In this document: positions 6,824 through 16,326 of the stretch, piece after piece
Layout of the letters: every line of letters starts with the position of its first letter
Position numbering within the stretch: position 1 is the first letter of the stretch
DNA from: Oscillospiraceae bacterium
GTDB lineage: Bacteria > Bacillota > Clostridia > Oscillospirales > Acutalibacteraceae
Assembly (NCBI GenBank): GCA_015065965.1
Contig: SVPH01000007.1
Coordinates: 1-64,000 of the forward strand
Length of the DNA stretch: 64,000 nt
Direction of reading: 5' to 3'
The notes under the pieces: generated by a model
Told to the model about the DNA's origin: nothing
What the model saw: only the letters and a program-made list of their open reading frames with translations
Database searches by the model: none
Made by a program: the position numbers and the translations under genes

Positions 6824-9800
6824 TCAGAATATACCCTTGTAAATCTGCGGAATGGTTTTGGTAAGACCGAAAAGTTTCTTGAAGAATGCGATAATCTTAT
6901 CAAAGAATCCTGCTTTCGAGGTCATAACCTGTTCATCCTTTGAAACGGCATTACCCTGAGCATCATAGACTGTTGCGGTGAAGGTTGTATCACCCTTTGA
7001 ACTCGGTGAAATTTTGCAAGTTGTACCGTCGGAAGAAACATCCATATCAAAGTTGCCGTTTGAGGCAGTCCATTCAACATAACCGCCCTCGGGAATTTTT
7101 GATGCATCAACATGGAGAATTATTGAATCACCATAACTGATTGATGAGGTTGAGGGATTTACAACTAAAGAATCATCTTGAATTACATAATTAAAATGCA
7201 AAGCTGTCGAACCACTTAATCCACGATTAGTAAGAACACGTTGATTCATATACTCTTGACCATATTTTTCCAAATCCTGTTTAAAAAACACATTGTCGCC
7301 CCAATACATCTCATTCCAATCATCTTGGCTACCAACATAATAAACATCTGTTATATTATCGCATCCCTCAAACACTTTGCCATTCAATTTAGCTTTTAAA
7401 GGAATTACAACATATGTTAAATTCACACAATCTTTAAACAAGTTTTCGTTAACCCAAGTTACCTCATTGCCTAAATTAATTTCTTTTATTGAGTCACAAC
7501 CCTTAAAAGCATCTGGGCCTATGGTAACATAATTTACAGCATTAAAATCAATTATTTTTAGATTTTCGCAGTATAAAAACGCTTCTGCTCCAATGCATGT
7601 TACATTTTCTGTAATGGAAATACCTGAAAGTTTTTTACAGTACCAAAATGCACATTCACCAATTTCTGTAACCTTTTCGGGAATTTCTATATTTTCCACC
7701 AAGGTGCAATGATAAAACGCATAGGGTGGTATTGTTGTAACATTATCTCCTATATATATTCGCTTTACAGGACACCCTTCAAAGACTGCTCTGTTTGAGC
7801 CGCCCATAGTTTCGCAGTTTGTTGAATTAAATTCTACTGTGCTAATACCGCTATCCTTAAATGCCCAACCACCAATTGCAGTAACATTCTCAGGAATTGT
7901 AACACTTTTCAAATTTTTGCAACTTCTGAATGCTGCTTCACCAATTTTAGTAATTGTTTGAGGAAATTTAATGCTATTTATTGAACTGCCTAAAAACGCA
8001 CCGTCTGGAACTACTGTCGTTCCTTCTTCAAAAGCAACTGAAAAAGAATTTTTGCAAGCTAAAAAAACCGAATACTGATATTTCTGTACTGTATGGGGAA
8101 TTGTTACTGTAGATTTATTAAATCTTTCAGGGAAAGCTATTAGTTCTGTATAATTTTTATCATATAGAACACCGTCTTTACTTGAAAAGGTTGCGTTTTG
8201 TAAATTAACATTTATTTTCTCACAATTTGAAATACTATCAGGTATTTTTTCTACAAATGGACCTATGTTTATAGTTTTTATACTTGAATTTAAATGCAAC
8301 CAATCCATTTCGTTTCCCGAGTTTGTTCCTATCGAAAAATTTGTACAATTTTTAGCATTATAATTTATGATTTCTATATTATCGTTGCCGAAGAGTAATC
8401 CGCCAATACTTGTAACATCTTCAGGAATTGTGATTTCTCTTATGTTACAATCTTCAAAAGCGCATGCACCTATTGTGGTAATACTATTAGGTATATTTAT
8501 TTTCTCAAGTGAGTTGCAATACATAAACGCACCATCACCAATGATTTTTATTTTACTGTAAATAGCAACTTCTTTTAATTGGCTGAATCCATAAAAAATA
8601 TGATTGCCTATATTATTAATGTCTCCATAAAGATTAATCTCATTTACTTGTTTTTTTATTTCACCCCAATAATTATCCGATGATGACATACTGTATTTAT
8701 TCATATTACCATTTCCATTGATAACCAGTCTTCTGGTATCTTTATTAAATATCCATGTTACATTACCACCGCATTTACCGGTAACATATTTGCTGTCTGC
8801 TTCAGTTGTACCTTCGTCATCTTCGCCGATAACAGTAATTTTTATTGTATCGCAGATTTCCGGGTTATCAATAGAATAAATCGTAACATTTGCAGTGCCT
8901 ATATTCTCTTCAAGGGCATATGTTTGAATGCCCATTGGTTCACGGCTTTTTACGACTGCTTCATTATCGCTTCTTATCCCTAAACTACCTTCATAATCAA
9001 GAGGAGCAATTGTCCAACTGTAACTCATAATTTCTCCGACTCTGAAAGTAACCTCGTCTTTATCCATTGTAATAGACTCAATATATTTCGGCTCAATCTC
9101 TTCTTCTGTAAGAGTCTTGAAAAATTCAGGATAATCTTCCTCAATGCATTTTTTCCAACAGTTTACCACGTTGTTATAGAGATCTTTACTATTATCCAAA
9201 ATATAAATTGCTGTTTCTTCAAAATTATCAAAGGATTCACCTGTAATTAATTTGCTAATAATCCCTTTATTGCATGCAATGTTTATCATTTCTATTCCTG
9301 CTTCACCAGCTAACAAGTAAAGCTTATATGAAAAGCGTGTAGCAAATGTAAAAAGAGATGCATTATTACTGTTCACAGAATCATAACAACTTTCGCCATA
9401 ATCTTCATATAAGGCACAAGAAACGGCTTCAATTTGGGTCATTATTTTCAGATATTCATACTGTTCAATCAAGTCCTCTGTGCCGAATAATATGTTACAA
9501 GCAAGCGCTCCTATTTCACCGCCAATATACAAACCTGTAAGGAAAGGGAAGACAGCACAGCAACCTGTCCATGCATAATCAATTAGTTTATCTGTTGCTT
9601 CCATTCCTAAAACAAAACCTACATCAATAATTGTTTTTTCAACAACTCCAACCCAATCATTTGATATGGTGTTGATAACAGTTTGAACCGCTGCGGAGAA
9701 AACAGAATTTGGAGACTTATCCTTTAAATCATACAAATATTCAATAACTTCCGCACCGCTGTCAAGCATAGAAACATACATTGACACGCTGTCAATTATA

Positions 9801-10504
9801 TTTATTGCACTAATAACACCTCCGGCTATATCATCAGCAATAGAGATGTATTTATTAACTATGTCAGTATATTCTCCTAAAGCCGACCATTTACTTTCAA
9901 CATCCTTGCCGTTAGTTAAAAAAGCAAAGGCTGTATCAATAAGTTCTTGCTTTTCTGTTCCGTCAAGGCTTGTTTTATCAAGAAGTTCAGCCGTTTTAGA
10001 TGAACTAATTATTTTATCGGTAAGTCCTGTTGCTTTCGATAGTGTATTAGAATAAGAAAACTCTGTATATTTTTTGTCGCTTAATGCACTAAATAAAACA
10101 GCGAAAAGAACTTCTTCATATTGTCGTTGAAATTCCAAAGCCTCTGCTACACTCGAAGGATCTGAAATCATACGTATGGCTTCCCACGCTTCGACAGCTA
10201 AAAGAAATTCTGGACTATTATTGAAAGAACTATACGCAGTTTGAGACAAACTGAGTTGTTTTAACATATTGAGGAATGATAGATAAAAACTGCCACCATA
10301 ATGTCCTACTGCTTCATCAAAATTTACATAAACATTATAAGCGACTAAATCGAAATCTTCAGGCAAATCACTGGCTTCTATCGCCTTTGCTTTAGTTGAA
10401 AAATTCGGTAAATCAACGCCTACAAATCCTGCGATTGGCACAGAACCTAACAGTATTATCACTGCAAGAAAAATAGATAATGTGCGTTTGAAAATTCTTT
10501 TCAT
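6824..10504 (-). CDS. BspA-like leucine-rich-repeat (LRR_5) secreted surface protein with Ig-like regions
   Basis: Signal peptide MKRIFKRTLSIFLAVIILLGSVPIAG; many repeats of the form IGDGAFMYCNSLEKINIPNSITTIGACAFEDC; SD ggagga. Confidence 0.85.
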   Translation of the reverse strand: MKRIFKRTLSIFLAVIILLGSVPIAGFVGVDLPNFSTKAKAIEASDLPEDFDLVAYNVYVNFDEAVGHYGGSFYLSFLNMLKQLSLSQTAYSSFNNSPEFLLAVEAWEAIRMISDPSSVAEALEFQRQYEEVLFAVLFSALSDKKYTEFSYSNTLSKATGLTDKIISSSKTAELLDKTSLDGTEKQELIDTAFAFLTNGKDVESKWSALGEYTDIVNKYISIADDIAGGVISAINIIDSVSMYVSMLDSGAEVIEYLYDLKDKSPNSVFSAAVQTVINTISNDWVGVVEKTIIDVGFVLGMEATDKLIDYAWTGCCAVFPFLTGLYIGGEIGALACNILFGTEDLIEQYEYLKIMTQIEAVSCALYEDYGESCYDSVNSNNASLFTFATRFSYKLYLLAGEAGIEMINIACNKGIISKLITGESFDNFEETAIYILDNSKDLYNNVVNCWKKCIEEDYPEFFKTLTEEEIEPKYIESITMDKDEVTFRVGEIMSYSWTIAPLDYEGSLGIRSDNEAVVKSREPMGIQTYALEENIGTANVTIYSIDNPEICDTIKITVIGEDDEGTTEADSKYVTGKCGGNVTWIFNKDTRRLVINGNGNMNKYSMSSSDNYWGEIKKQVNEINLYGDINNIGNHIFYGFSQLKEVAIYSKIKIIGDGAFMYCNSLEKINIPNSITTIGACAFEDCNIREITIPEDVTSIGGLLFGNDNIEIINYNAKNCTNFSIGTNSGNEMDWLHLNSSIKTINIGPFVEKIPDSISNCEKINVNLQNATFSSKDGVLYDKNYTELIAFPERFNKSTVTIPHTVQKYQYSVFLACKNSFSVAFEEGTTVVPDGAFLGSSINSIKFPQTITKIGEAAFRSCKNLKSVTIPENVTAIGGWAFKDSGISTVEFNSTNCETMGGSNRAVFEGCPVKRIYIGDNVTTIPPYAFYHCTLVENIEIPEKVTEIGECAFWYCKKLSGISITENVTCIGAEAFLYCENLKIIDFNAVNYVTIGPDAFKGCDSIKEINLGNEVTWVNENLFKDCVNLTYVVIPLKAKLNGKVFEGCDNITDVYYVGSQDDWNEMYWGDNVFFKQDLEKYGQEYMNQRVLTNRGLSGSTALHFNYVIQDDSLVVNPSTSSISYGDSIILHVDASKIPEGGYVEWTASNGNFDMDVSSDGTTCKISPSSKGDTTFTATVYDAQGNAVSKDEQVMTSKAGFFDKIIAFFKKLFGLTKTIPQIYKGIF

Positions 10505-10524
10505 TTGCAATTCCTCCACAAATC

Positions 10525-10551
10525 AAAAAGTGCGCAGCCGAAACTGCGCAC
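10525..10551 (-). terminator. Intrinsic terminator in the leader of the BspA-like gene (attenuator)
   Basis: GTGCGCAG TTTCGG CTGCGCAC then TTTTT on - strand, between promoter and SD. Confidence 0.65.
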
Positions 10552-10577
10552 GAAAAACGCAGCCTACGACTCTGTTG

Positions 10578-10667
10578 CGACACAGTTTACCCAAAACAGG
10601 ATATGACCATCAAGGCATACGTTTTTACCAAAAGTATGCCTGTTCTGGGAAATATTAAACTATGTCG
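10578..10667 (-). ncRNA. Structured 5' leader (candidate cis-regulatory RNA, class unassigned)
   Basis: Nested helices: 10578-10589/10656-10667 (12 bp, one GU), 10590-10600/10639-10649 (11 bp, one GU), 10614-10620/10634-10640 (7 bp, shares 2 nt with previous). Confidence 0.55.
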
Positions 10668-10674
10668 CACGAAT

Positions 10675-10703
10675 AGTATACCACCATATTTCTCATTTTT
10701 CAA
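10675..10703 (-). promoter_or_regulatory. Promoter of the BspA-like gene
   Basis: TTGAAA (10698-10703), 17-nt spacer, TATACT (10675-10680) on - strand. Confidence 0.6.
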
Positions 10704-10790
10704 TAATAAATGGTGGAGAAATATTTAATAATTATGGTATTTGGAAGTGCACCTTGCGGTGCACACGAAAAGAACGGAATTAAGTTTATC

Positions 10791-10814
10791 GTAGGGGACG
10801 GGTTTCCCGTCCCG
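10791..10814. repeat. 24-bp palindromic dispersed repeat, copy 1
   Basis: gtaggggacgggtttcccgtcccg, identical to 44815-44838. Confidence 0.8.
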
Positions 10815-10944
10815 AATGCGTTGCAGGTGGCACAATTTTTCTACAGTGGTGCGGTTACGCAATATTTGTGTGACCGGTTTTCCACCTCATCCACCGCAGG
10901 CGGTCCTCCTTCTCCTCAAAGGAGAAGGCGTTTCAGACAAAAAA

Positions 10945-10969
10945 ACGGCGGGATGTATCATCTCGCCGT
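10945..10969 (-). terminator. Terminator of the antiporter gene
   Basis: ACGGCGAGATG ata CATCCCGCCGT then TTTTTTT on - strand. Confidence 0.6.
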
Positions 10970-10981
10970 TTGATGTGACTG

Positions 10982-12265
10982 TTAATATTTTGCAGGGGCA
11001 GTGCGGTGTTTTCTGTTCTTGTGGTGAGGTTTCGGCTCGATGTTGCCGGCTTTTGTGAGAGCAATTTTTGTGAGCACGGGACCGAAAAGTTCGTAAATAA
11101 GAACAGAGAAAAGAACTATGTTCCTTATCATTGTGCCGACTTCACCGAGTTCAAGCGCAGTAACGGACATGCCGAGCGCAACGCCTGCCTGAGGCAGAAG
11201 CGTGATGCCGAGGTATTTGGTGGTTTTTTCATCGCATTTTGTTATTTTTGCGCTTGAGTATGCACCGAAGTATTTACCGAGCGAACGTGAAACTATGTAT
11301 GCCGCGCCGATGCCTACGATTGTGATATCGGTAAATACACTCAGTTCAAGTTCTGCGCCGCTGAGAACAAAGAAAAGTGCGAAAAGAGGAACGGTCCATT
11401 TATCGGTTTTCTCCATAATTTCCGCTGAAAAGTCGCAGACGTTGCAGAAGATTGTGCCGAGCATCATGCATACGAGAAGAGCGGAGAAACCTATGTGAAT
11501 GCCGCCGATTTCAAATTTGAGCATTGAAAGCGCAACGGTAAAGATAACGCAGGTGACGGAGAGGCACAGACGCTTGCTGTTTGAACTGAAAAATCTCTCG
11601 AAAACGGAGAAAAGCAAGCCCATAACCGTGCCGAGAAGAAGTGAAACTGCTATTTCAATCAGCGGTTCAACAATGATTGCGGTAACGCTGAACTGACCGT
11701 GTTCGATTGCCTTTGCAATACCGAAAGAGATTGCAAAAATGATAAGACCTACGGCATCATCAATTGCAACTATGGGCAGGAGCAAGTCTGTGAGTTTACC
11801 TTTTGCCTTATACTGACGGACAACCATCAGAGTTGCGGCGGGAGCGGTTGCGGCTGCAACTGCGCCGAGGGTGATTGCCATTGACAGAGGAAGTTTTTCC
11901 TCGCCGAGAACAAAGTGAAGACCGATAAGAGCGGCATCAACAAGCAGAGTTGCAACAACTGCCTGCATGATACCGATGAAAGTTGCCTGTCCGCCGACTT
12001 TTTTAAGTTGCGAAATTCTGAATTCGTTGCCGATTGCAAAAGCAATGAAGCCGAGGGCAACGTTTGAGATTATTTCAAACTCTTTTACATTTTCGTGTGA
12101 AATGAAGCCGATACCGTCAATTCCGAGTCTGCCGAGGCAGTAGGGTCCGATGAGGATGCCTGCAACAAGATATGCGGTTACCGAGGGAAGACCGAGCGGC
12201 TTTGCGATACGGGACATAATAAGACCTGCACCGAGTGCTATGGATATACAAAACAGAGTTTCCAT
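10982..12265 (-). CDS. Cation:proton antiporter (CPA2 / KefB-like)
   Basis: Multi-TM; GSGLIMSRIAKPLGLPSVTAYLVAGILIGP-like N-terminus (read as GAGLIMSRIAKPLGLPSVTAYLVAGILIGPYCLG). Confidence 0.85.
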   Translation of the reverse strand: METLFCISIALGAGLIMSRIAKPLGLPSVTAYLVAGILIGPYCLGRLGIDGIGFISHENVKEFEIISNVALGFIAFAIGNEFRISQLKKVGGQATFIGIMQAVVATLLVDAALIGLHFVLGEEKLPLSMAITLGAVAAATAPAATLMVVRQYKAKGKLTDLLLPIVAIDDAVGLIIFAISFGIAKAIEHGQFSVTAIIVEPLIEIAVSLLLGTVMGLLFSVFERFFSSNSKRLCLSVTCVIFTVALSMLKFEIGGIHIGFSALLVCMMLGTIFCNVCDFSAEIMEKTDKWTVPLFALFFVLSGAELELSVFTDITIVGIGAAYIVSRSLGKYFGAYSSAKITKCDEKTTKYLGITLLPQAGVALGMSVTALELGEVGTMIRNIVLFSVLIYELFGPVLTKIALTKAGNIEPKPHHKNRKHRTAPAKY

Positions 12266-12450
12266 AATTCTTTACCTTTCATATATAAAATTTTATCCTA
12301 AATAGGTATATCACACCCAAAAATCAAAGTCAAGAAAAGTTTTTCTTTTAAAACAAAAATTGTAACTGTGTTACTAAATGTTGATAAAATATTGACATCT
12401 TGTTAACAAAAGTGCTAATATAAATTCAGAATTTTGAAGGAGGAATAACC

Positions 12451-13692
12451 ATGGATTTAAAGAAACTTATTGACCAGAAAGACAAAGCCGCAAAGTACAT
12501 AATCGATGAAATCACTCATGTTATCAAAACCTGCGGCAAAAGAGACCCGGGTTCGGAGGGTGAGAAAAAATCCTGCGAATATATGGCAGAGGTTCTCAAA
12601 AAAGACTGCGGATGCGAAGATGTTAAAATTGAAGGCTGCGAAGTTGCTCCCCGCGCATTCTACGGCTGGATTTATTTCACAATAACCTTTGTTCTGCTTG
12701 CGGTTGCAGCGTTTTTCTTTGTTCCCGTTGTTTCAATTCCGCTGATTATTGCAGGTTTTGCAATTGTTCTTATTCAGTTCGGTGTATATAAGAAACTTCT
12801 TGATCCTCTTTTCAAAAAGAAGACCAGTCACAACGTTACCGCTATCAAAAAGTGCACAGGCGAAGTCAAGAGAAGAATTATCTTCAACGGTCACCCCGAT
12901 GCAACATGGGAATGGCCCGTTAACTATGCTCTCGGCGGCGTAGGTTTTGAAGGCCACGCAATCATTGTTGCTGTCGGTGCGATTTATTACCTTGTTCTAG
13001 CAATAATGTATGTTGCTCAGAACGGCATCGGTGCGGGTATGCCCGATATGGAAAATCCGCTTGTAAAAGCCGCTCTCTGGGGACTTCTCTTTGTTCCCTT
13101 TATGTTTGGCCTTTACTTCATGGTTAACTATAAGAGAGTTGTTGACGGCGCAAACGATAACCTCACAGGATGCTACATGGGCATTGCAGTTCTTAAGGCT
13201 CTTAAGGATGAAGGCATTGAACTTGAAAACACAGAAGTTGGCGTTATCCTTACAGGTTCTGAGGAAATCGGTCTCAGAGGTTCAAAGGCATGGGTTGAGG
13301 CTCATAAAGATGAATTCAAGGATGTTCCTACATTTATCTATGCGTTTGACACAATCAACGAATCAAAATATCTCATGGCAAACTACCGCGACCTTAACGG
13401 TACGGTAAAATCAGATGCTGAAGTTGCCGATCTCTTCTATGAAGCGGCTTTAGCAGCAGGCGTACCCTGTAAGAAGGGCTGGATTCCTCCTCTCGGCGGC
13501 GCAGTTGATGCGGCAGCATTCACTCAGGGCGGTTTCAGAGCAGCAGGTGTTACAGGTCTTAACCACAAACTTGAAAGATATTATCACACAAGACTTGATT
13601 CATATGACAACATGAACGCAGAGGGTATTGCAAACTGCTATGCAGCAACGGTAAAGACCCTTGAAATGTTTGATAACGGCGCAAAACAGTAA
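12451..13692 (+). CDS. M28-family peptidase with inserted transmembrane segments
   Basis: IIFNGHPDATWEW..., DGANDNLTGC, GSEEIGLRGSKAW motifs; hydrophobic stretches between catalytic motifs. Confidence 0.8.
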   Translation: MDLKKLIDQKDKAAKYIIDEITHVIKTCGKRDPGSEGEKKSCEYMAEVLKKDCGCEDVKIEGCEVAPRAFYGWIYFTITFVLLAVAAFFFVPVVSIPLIIAGFAIVLIQFGVYKKLLDPLFKKKTSHNVTAIKKCTGEVKRRIIFNGHPDATWEWPVNYALGGVGFEGHAIIVAVGAIYYLVLAIMYVAQNGIGAGMPDMENPLVKAALWGLLFVPFMFGLYFMVNYKRVVDGANDNLTGCYMGIAVLKALKDEGIELENTEVGVILTGSEEIGLRGSKAWVEAHKDEFKDVPTFIYAFDTINESKYLMANYRDLNGTVKSDAEVADLFYEAALAAGVPCKKGWIPPLGGAVDAAAFTQGGFRAAGVTGLNHKLERYYHTRLDSYDNMNAEGIANCYAATVKTLEMFDNGAKQ

Positions 13693-13699
13693 AAAAATA

Positions 13700-13720
13700 A
13701 GGGCTGTCGAGGACAGCCCT
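13700..13720. terminator. Bidirectional terminator
   Basis: agggctgtc gag gacagccct flanked by A and T tracts. Confidence 0.7.
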
Positions 13721-13734
13721 TTATTATTTTTGAA

Positions 13735-15405
13735 TTAACAAGGTGTAATTTCATAGAACACAACGGCGTTGGGGTCAAGGGTGATATCAAGGGCAATTTC
13801 GCCGTTTTCAACCGTTACCGTCTGTTCGGTCGGTGTAAGTTTTGAGCATTCAATATATTTATTGCGCAGTTCGCTCTGGTAAATTGCTCTTGCTTCGGGG
13901 TTGTTGAGAGTGGTAGGATTGTCAAGGTTGGGGTCGTCGGGCGACCATGCGAAGCAGTCATCGCCGATTCCGTATTTGATTCTGTCCTCCTGCCATTCGT
14001 CAAAATAGTTACAGTCATCGTCTATTACATAGGCGGTGATTTTTACTTTTTTGCCGTCAAACTGCGGAACTTTGACAGTCATTTCAATATCGGCAGGAGC
14101 AGTATAGTCAACCTTGTTTTTGAAGTTGTATGCCATTATGTGCAGTGTGTCTGTGCTGTCATTAAAAGCGGAAACTGCTTCAACCTCTGCTTTGGGAACA
14201 AGACCGAAAGAGGTTTTCTTTGTCTGTGCAAGTTTTGCACCGTTAAATTTTGCGGCGTTGCTTGCAACATGGTAACTGACTGTGGGATAACCGTCAATCA
14301 GACCGTTTGAAAGGTATGACCATGATGAAAAATAGTTAATGTTATTTTCAAACATTGTTTTATATATTCTTGCATCGTAGCCTGCCTGATATGTAAAACC
14401 GCAGGTTCTTGTAAAGAGTTCATCGCCGATTGTTCCGCTTGAGTTACCGCAGAGGATTCTGCCTTCGTCAATGCCGTAGATGAGGTTGTTGAGTCCGTAT
14501 TTCTCGGCGGTTGAGCGAAGATAATTTATTGTTTCGGCAAGGGTTTTGCCGCCTGTATATTTGCCGGGAGTGCTGTCATAGAAAGATGCGGAAAGGTAAC
14601 AGAGGCGTGAGCCTTTTTTGCCTGTTTTATAATTTGTGCCTTGAGCGCAGTGCTTAATGAAAATTTTTTCGTCCCATAATCCTTCGGTAACCGTCATTGA
14701 ATGTGCGCCCACAAAAACATCTCCGATAACATCTGTCAGTGCAGCAACGGTGTAATCATAGAGTTTGCAGTATTCTGCAGCGGATTCATCGGGGTCGCCG
14801 CTTTTTGCCATAAACCACGATGCGTTTTCATATTCGGTCATAACACCGAAACGCCATGTGAGAACTTCTTCTTTGCCGAACTCATCAACAAGAGCCTGAG
14901 CAATAGCGGCGATATAATTGTAATAGACATTATAGTCATCGGGGGGATAGATGTTTGTATCAAATTCCGCATCGGTATTTGCATTTGAGGAGTATTTGAG
15001 CGGAACACTGCCGAGTTTGAGAAACGGTTTTGCGCCGAGTTCAAGAACACCTCTGCAGTTTTCGATAAGCACGGTGAAATCGTAGTCGTCAAGCACGGTT
15101 TTGTCGGTAGGATCAACGAACAAATCTCTGGTCAGGTTGCCGCCTGTACACTGCATGAACTGAACATAGTCAACAAATTCAAAAATATTGTATTCTTCGT
15201 TGATTTTTTGGTTGACAAACGGATTGCCGTCTATTGACCATATGTTGACGTTGCTTGCGGGGTTTACCAGCACATCGCCGCATACCGAGGCATCAACAAC
15301 AAATTCATGGTTGTTTACAAGGTCTGTCACGTTTGCTGTTATTGTTGAAAAGAAACCGATTATTGCCGCAAGGATTGCGGAAATGATTTGTCTGAAATTA
15401 TTCAT
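13735..15405 (-). CDS. Secreted glycoside hydrolase-like protein (GH39-like TIM barrel)
   Basis: Signal peptide; WRFGVMTEYENASWF...; start at internal MNNFRQI. Confidence 0.5.
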   Translation of the reverse strand: MNNFRQIISAILAAIIGFFSTITANVTDLVNNHEFVVDASVCGDVLVNPASNVNIWSIDGNPFVNQKINEEYNIFEFVDYVQFMQCTGGNLTRDLFVDPTDKTVLDDYDFTVLIENCRGVLELGAKPFLKLGSVPLKYSSNANTDAEFDTNIYPPDDYNVYYNYIAAIAQALVDEFGKEEVLTWRFGVMTEYENASWFMAKSGDPDESAAEYCKLYDYTVAALTDVIGDVFVGAHSMTVTEGLWDEKIFIKHCAQGTNYKTGKKGSRLCYLSASFYDSTPGKYTGGKTLAETINYLRSTAEKYGLNNLIYGIDEGRILCGNSSGTIGDELFTRTCGFTYQAGYDARIYKTMFENNINYFSSWSYLSNGLIDGYPTVSYHVASNAAKFNGAKLAQTKKTSFGLVPKAEVEAVSAFNDSTDTLHIMAYNFKNKVDYTAPADIEMTVKVPQFDGKKVKITAYVIDDDCNYFDEWQEDRIKYGIGDDCFAWSPDDPNLDNPTTLNNPEARAIYQSELRNKYIECSKLTPTEQTVTVENGEIALDITLDPNAVVFYEITPC

Positions 15406-15447
15406 TTTAATGCTCCTTATCAAAAACGCCGAAAAAGGCAGACAGTT

Positions 15448-16140
15448 TTATCGCTGAACTTCGCCGGTTATGGCATTGATGACGTTATAATAGACCGCAA
15501 CATGTGAGTTCGAAATGTATTTATCCAGATGCATCGAACCGAAAAACCATCGTCTGAAACGGCAGACCTCAGAGAGTTCCTCAAGGTATGTGTTAAGTCC
15601 GGTAACACTTGCGGTTTCACTGTCTTTGAGTTTAAGGAAACTTTTGATTTTAACGGGCGGTTCGTGGGTGACTATGTAGTCAACGCGGCAGTTGAGTTTT
15701 TCAATGTTTGCCGCACCTTCAAGAAGTTCTTCACGGCTGGGGAATTCAAATTTTGACCATGCGTTTTTTTCAAACCTGATATCAATATCAGGGCTTTCTC
15801 CGCCGCCCATGGTGAAGAAGGTCATGTTGTCGATTCTGAAAATCTGGCCTCTCATAAGGTGATAAAGATTGCCGCAGATATGATGTACTTTGCCGCCGTT
15901 CCATTCGCTGACGGGGTAGGCGTTGAGCAGTTCGAAATTCTCATGCGTGCCGTCGATAAAGCAGATATTAAATTTTTTGTTGCCGAGTTTTTTCAGTATT
16001 TTCTGCTCGATTTTGCTGTTATCCCAGACAAAACCGAAATCACCGCAGACAATCAGGGTATCGCCTTTTTTGAGTTGCTTTATTGCAGGTGAATCAAAGC
16101 GAGAAATATCGCCGTGCATATCACCGGTTATATATACCAT
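15448..16140 (-). CDS. Metallophosphoesterase
   Basis: MVYITGDMHGDISRF, VCGDFGFVWDN, THEPP motifs. Confidence 0.8.
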   Translation of the reverse strand: MVYITGDMHGDISRFDSPAIKQLKKGDTLIVCGDFGFVWDNSKIEQKILKKLGNKKFNICFIDGTHENFELLNAYPVSEWNGGKVHHICGNLYHLMRGQIFRIDNMTFFTMGGGESPDIDIRFEKNAWSKFEFPSREELLEGAANIEKLNCRVDYIVTHEPPVKIKSFLKLKDSETASVTGLNTYLEELSEVCRFRRWFFGSMHLDKYISNSHVAVYYNVINAITGEVQR

Positions 16141-16326
16141 GCAAATGCTCCTTTGCAATTTTCATAGATAGAATTACTATAACTTAAAACCGTAAAAAAA
16201 TCAAGGCGGTAAATATTAATTTATACATTCAAATAAAATTCATGAACAAAACTATTTATTTATTCGCTTTTTTGTGCTATAATGCTATCCGTATGTGAAA
16301 AATTTTTGACTTAACGGTGTTGTGAT

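Noticed and set aside
10578-10667. Assignment of the BspA leader to c-di-GMP riboswitch class I or II
   Set aside because: Helical layout is suggestive, but the conserved sequence motifs of those classes as I recall them are not present.
10710-11058. + strand ORFs of 80-87 aa
   Set aside because: Lie on dispersed palindromic repeats and the antiporter terminator; no SD or domain signal.
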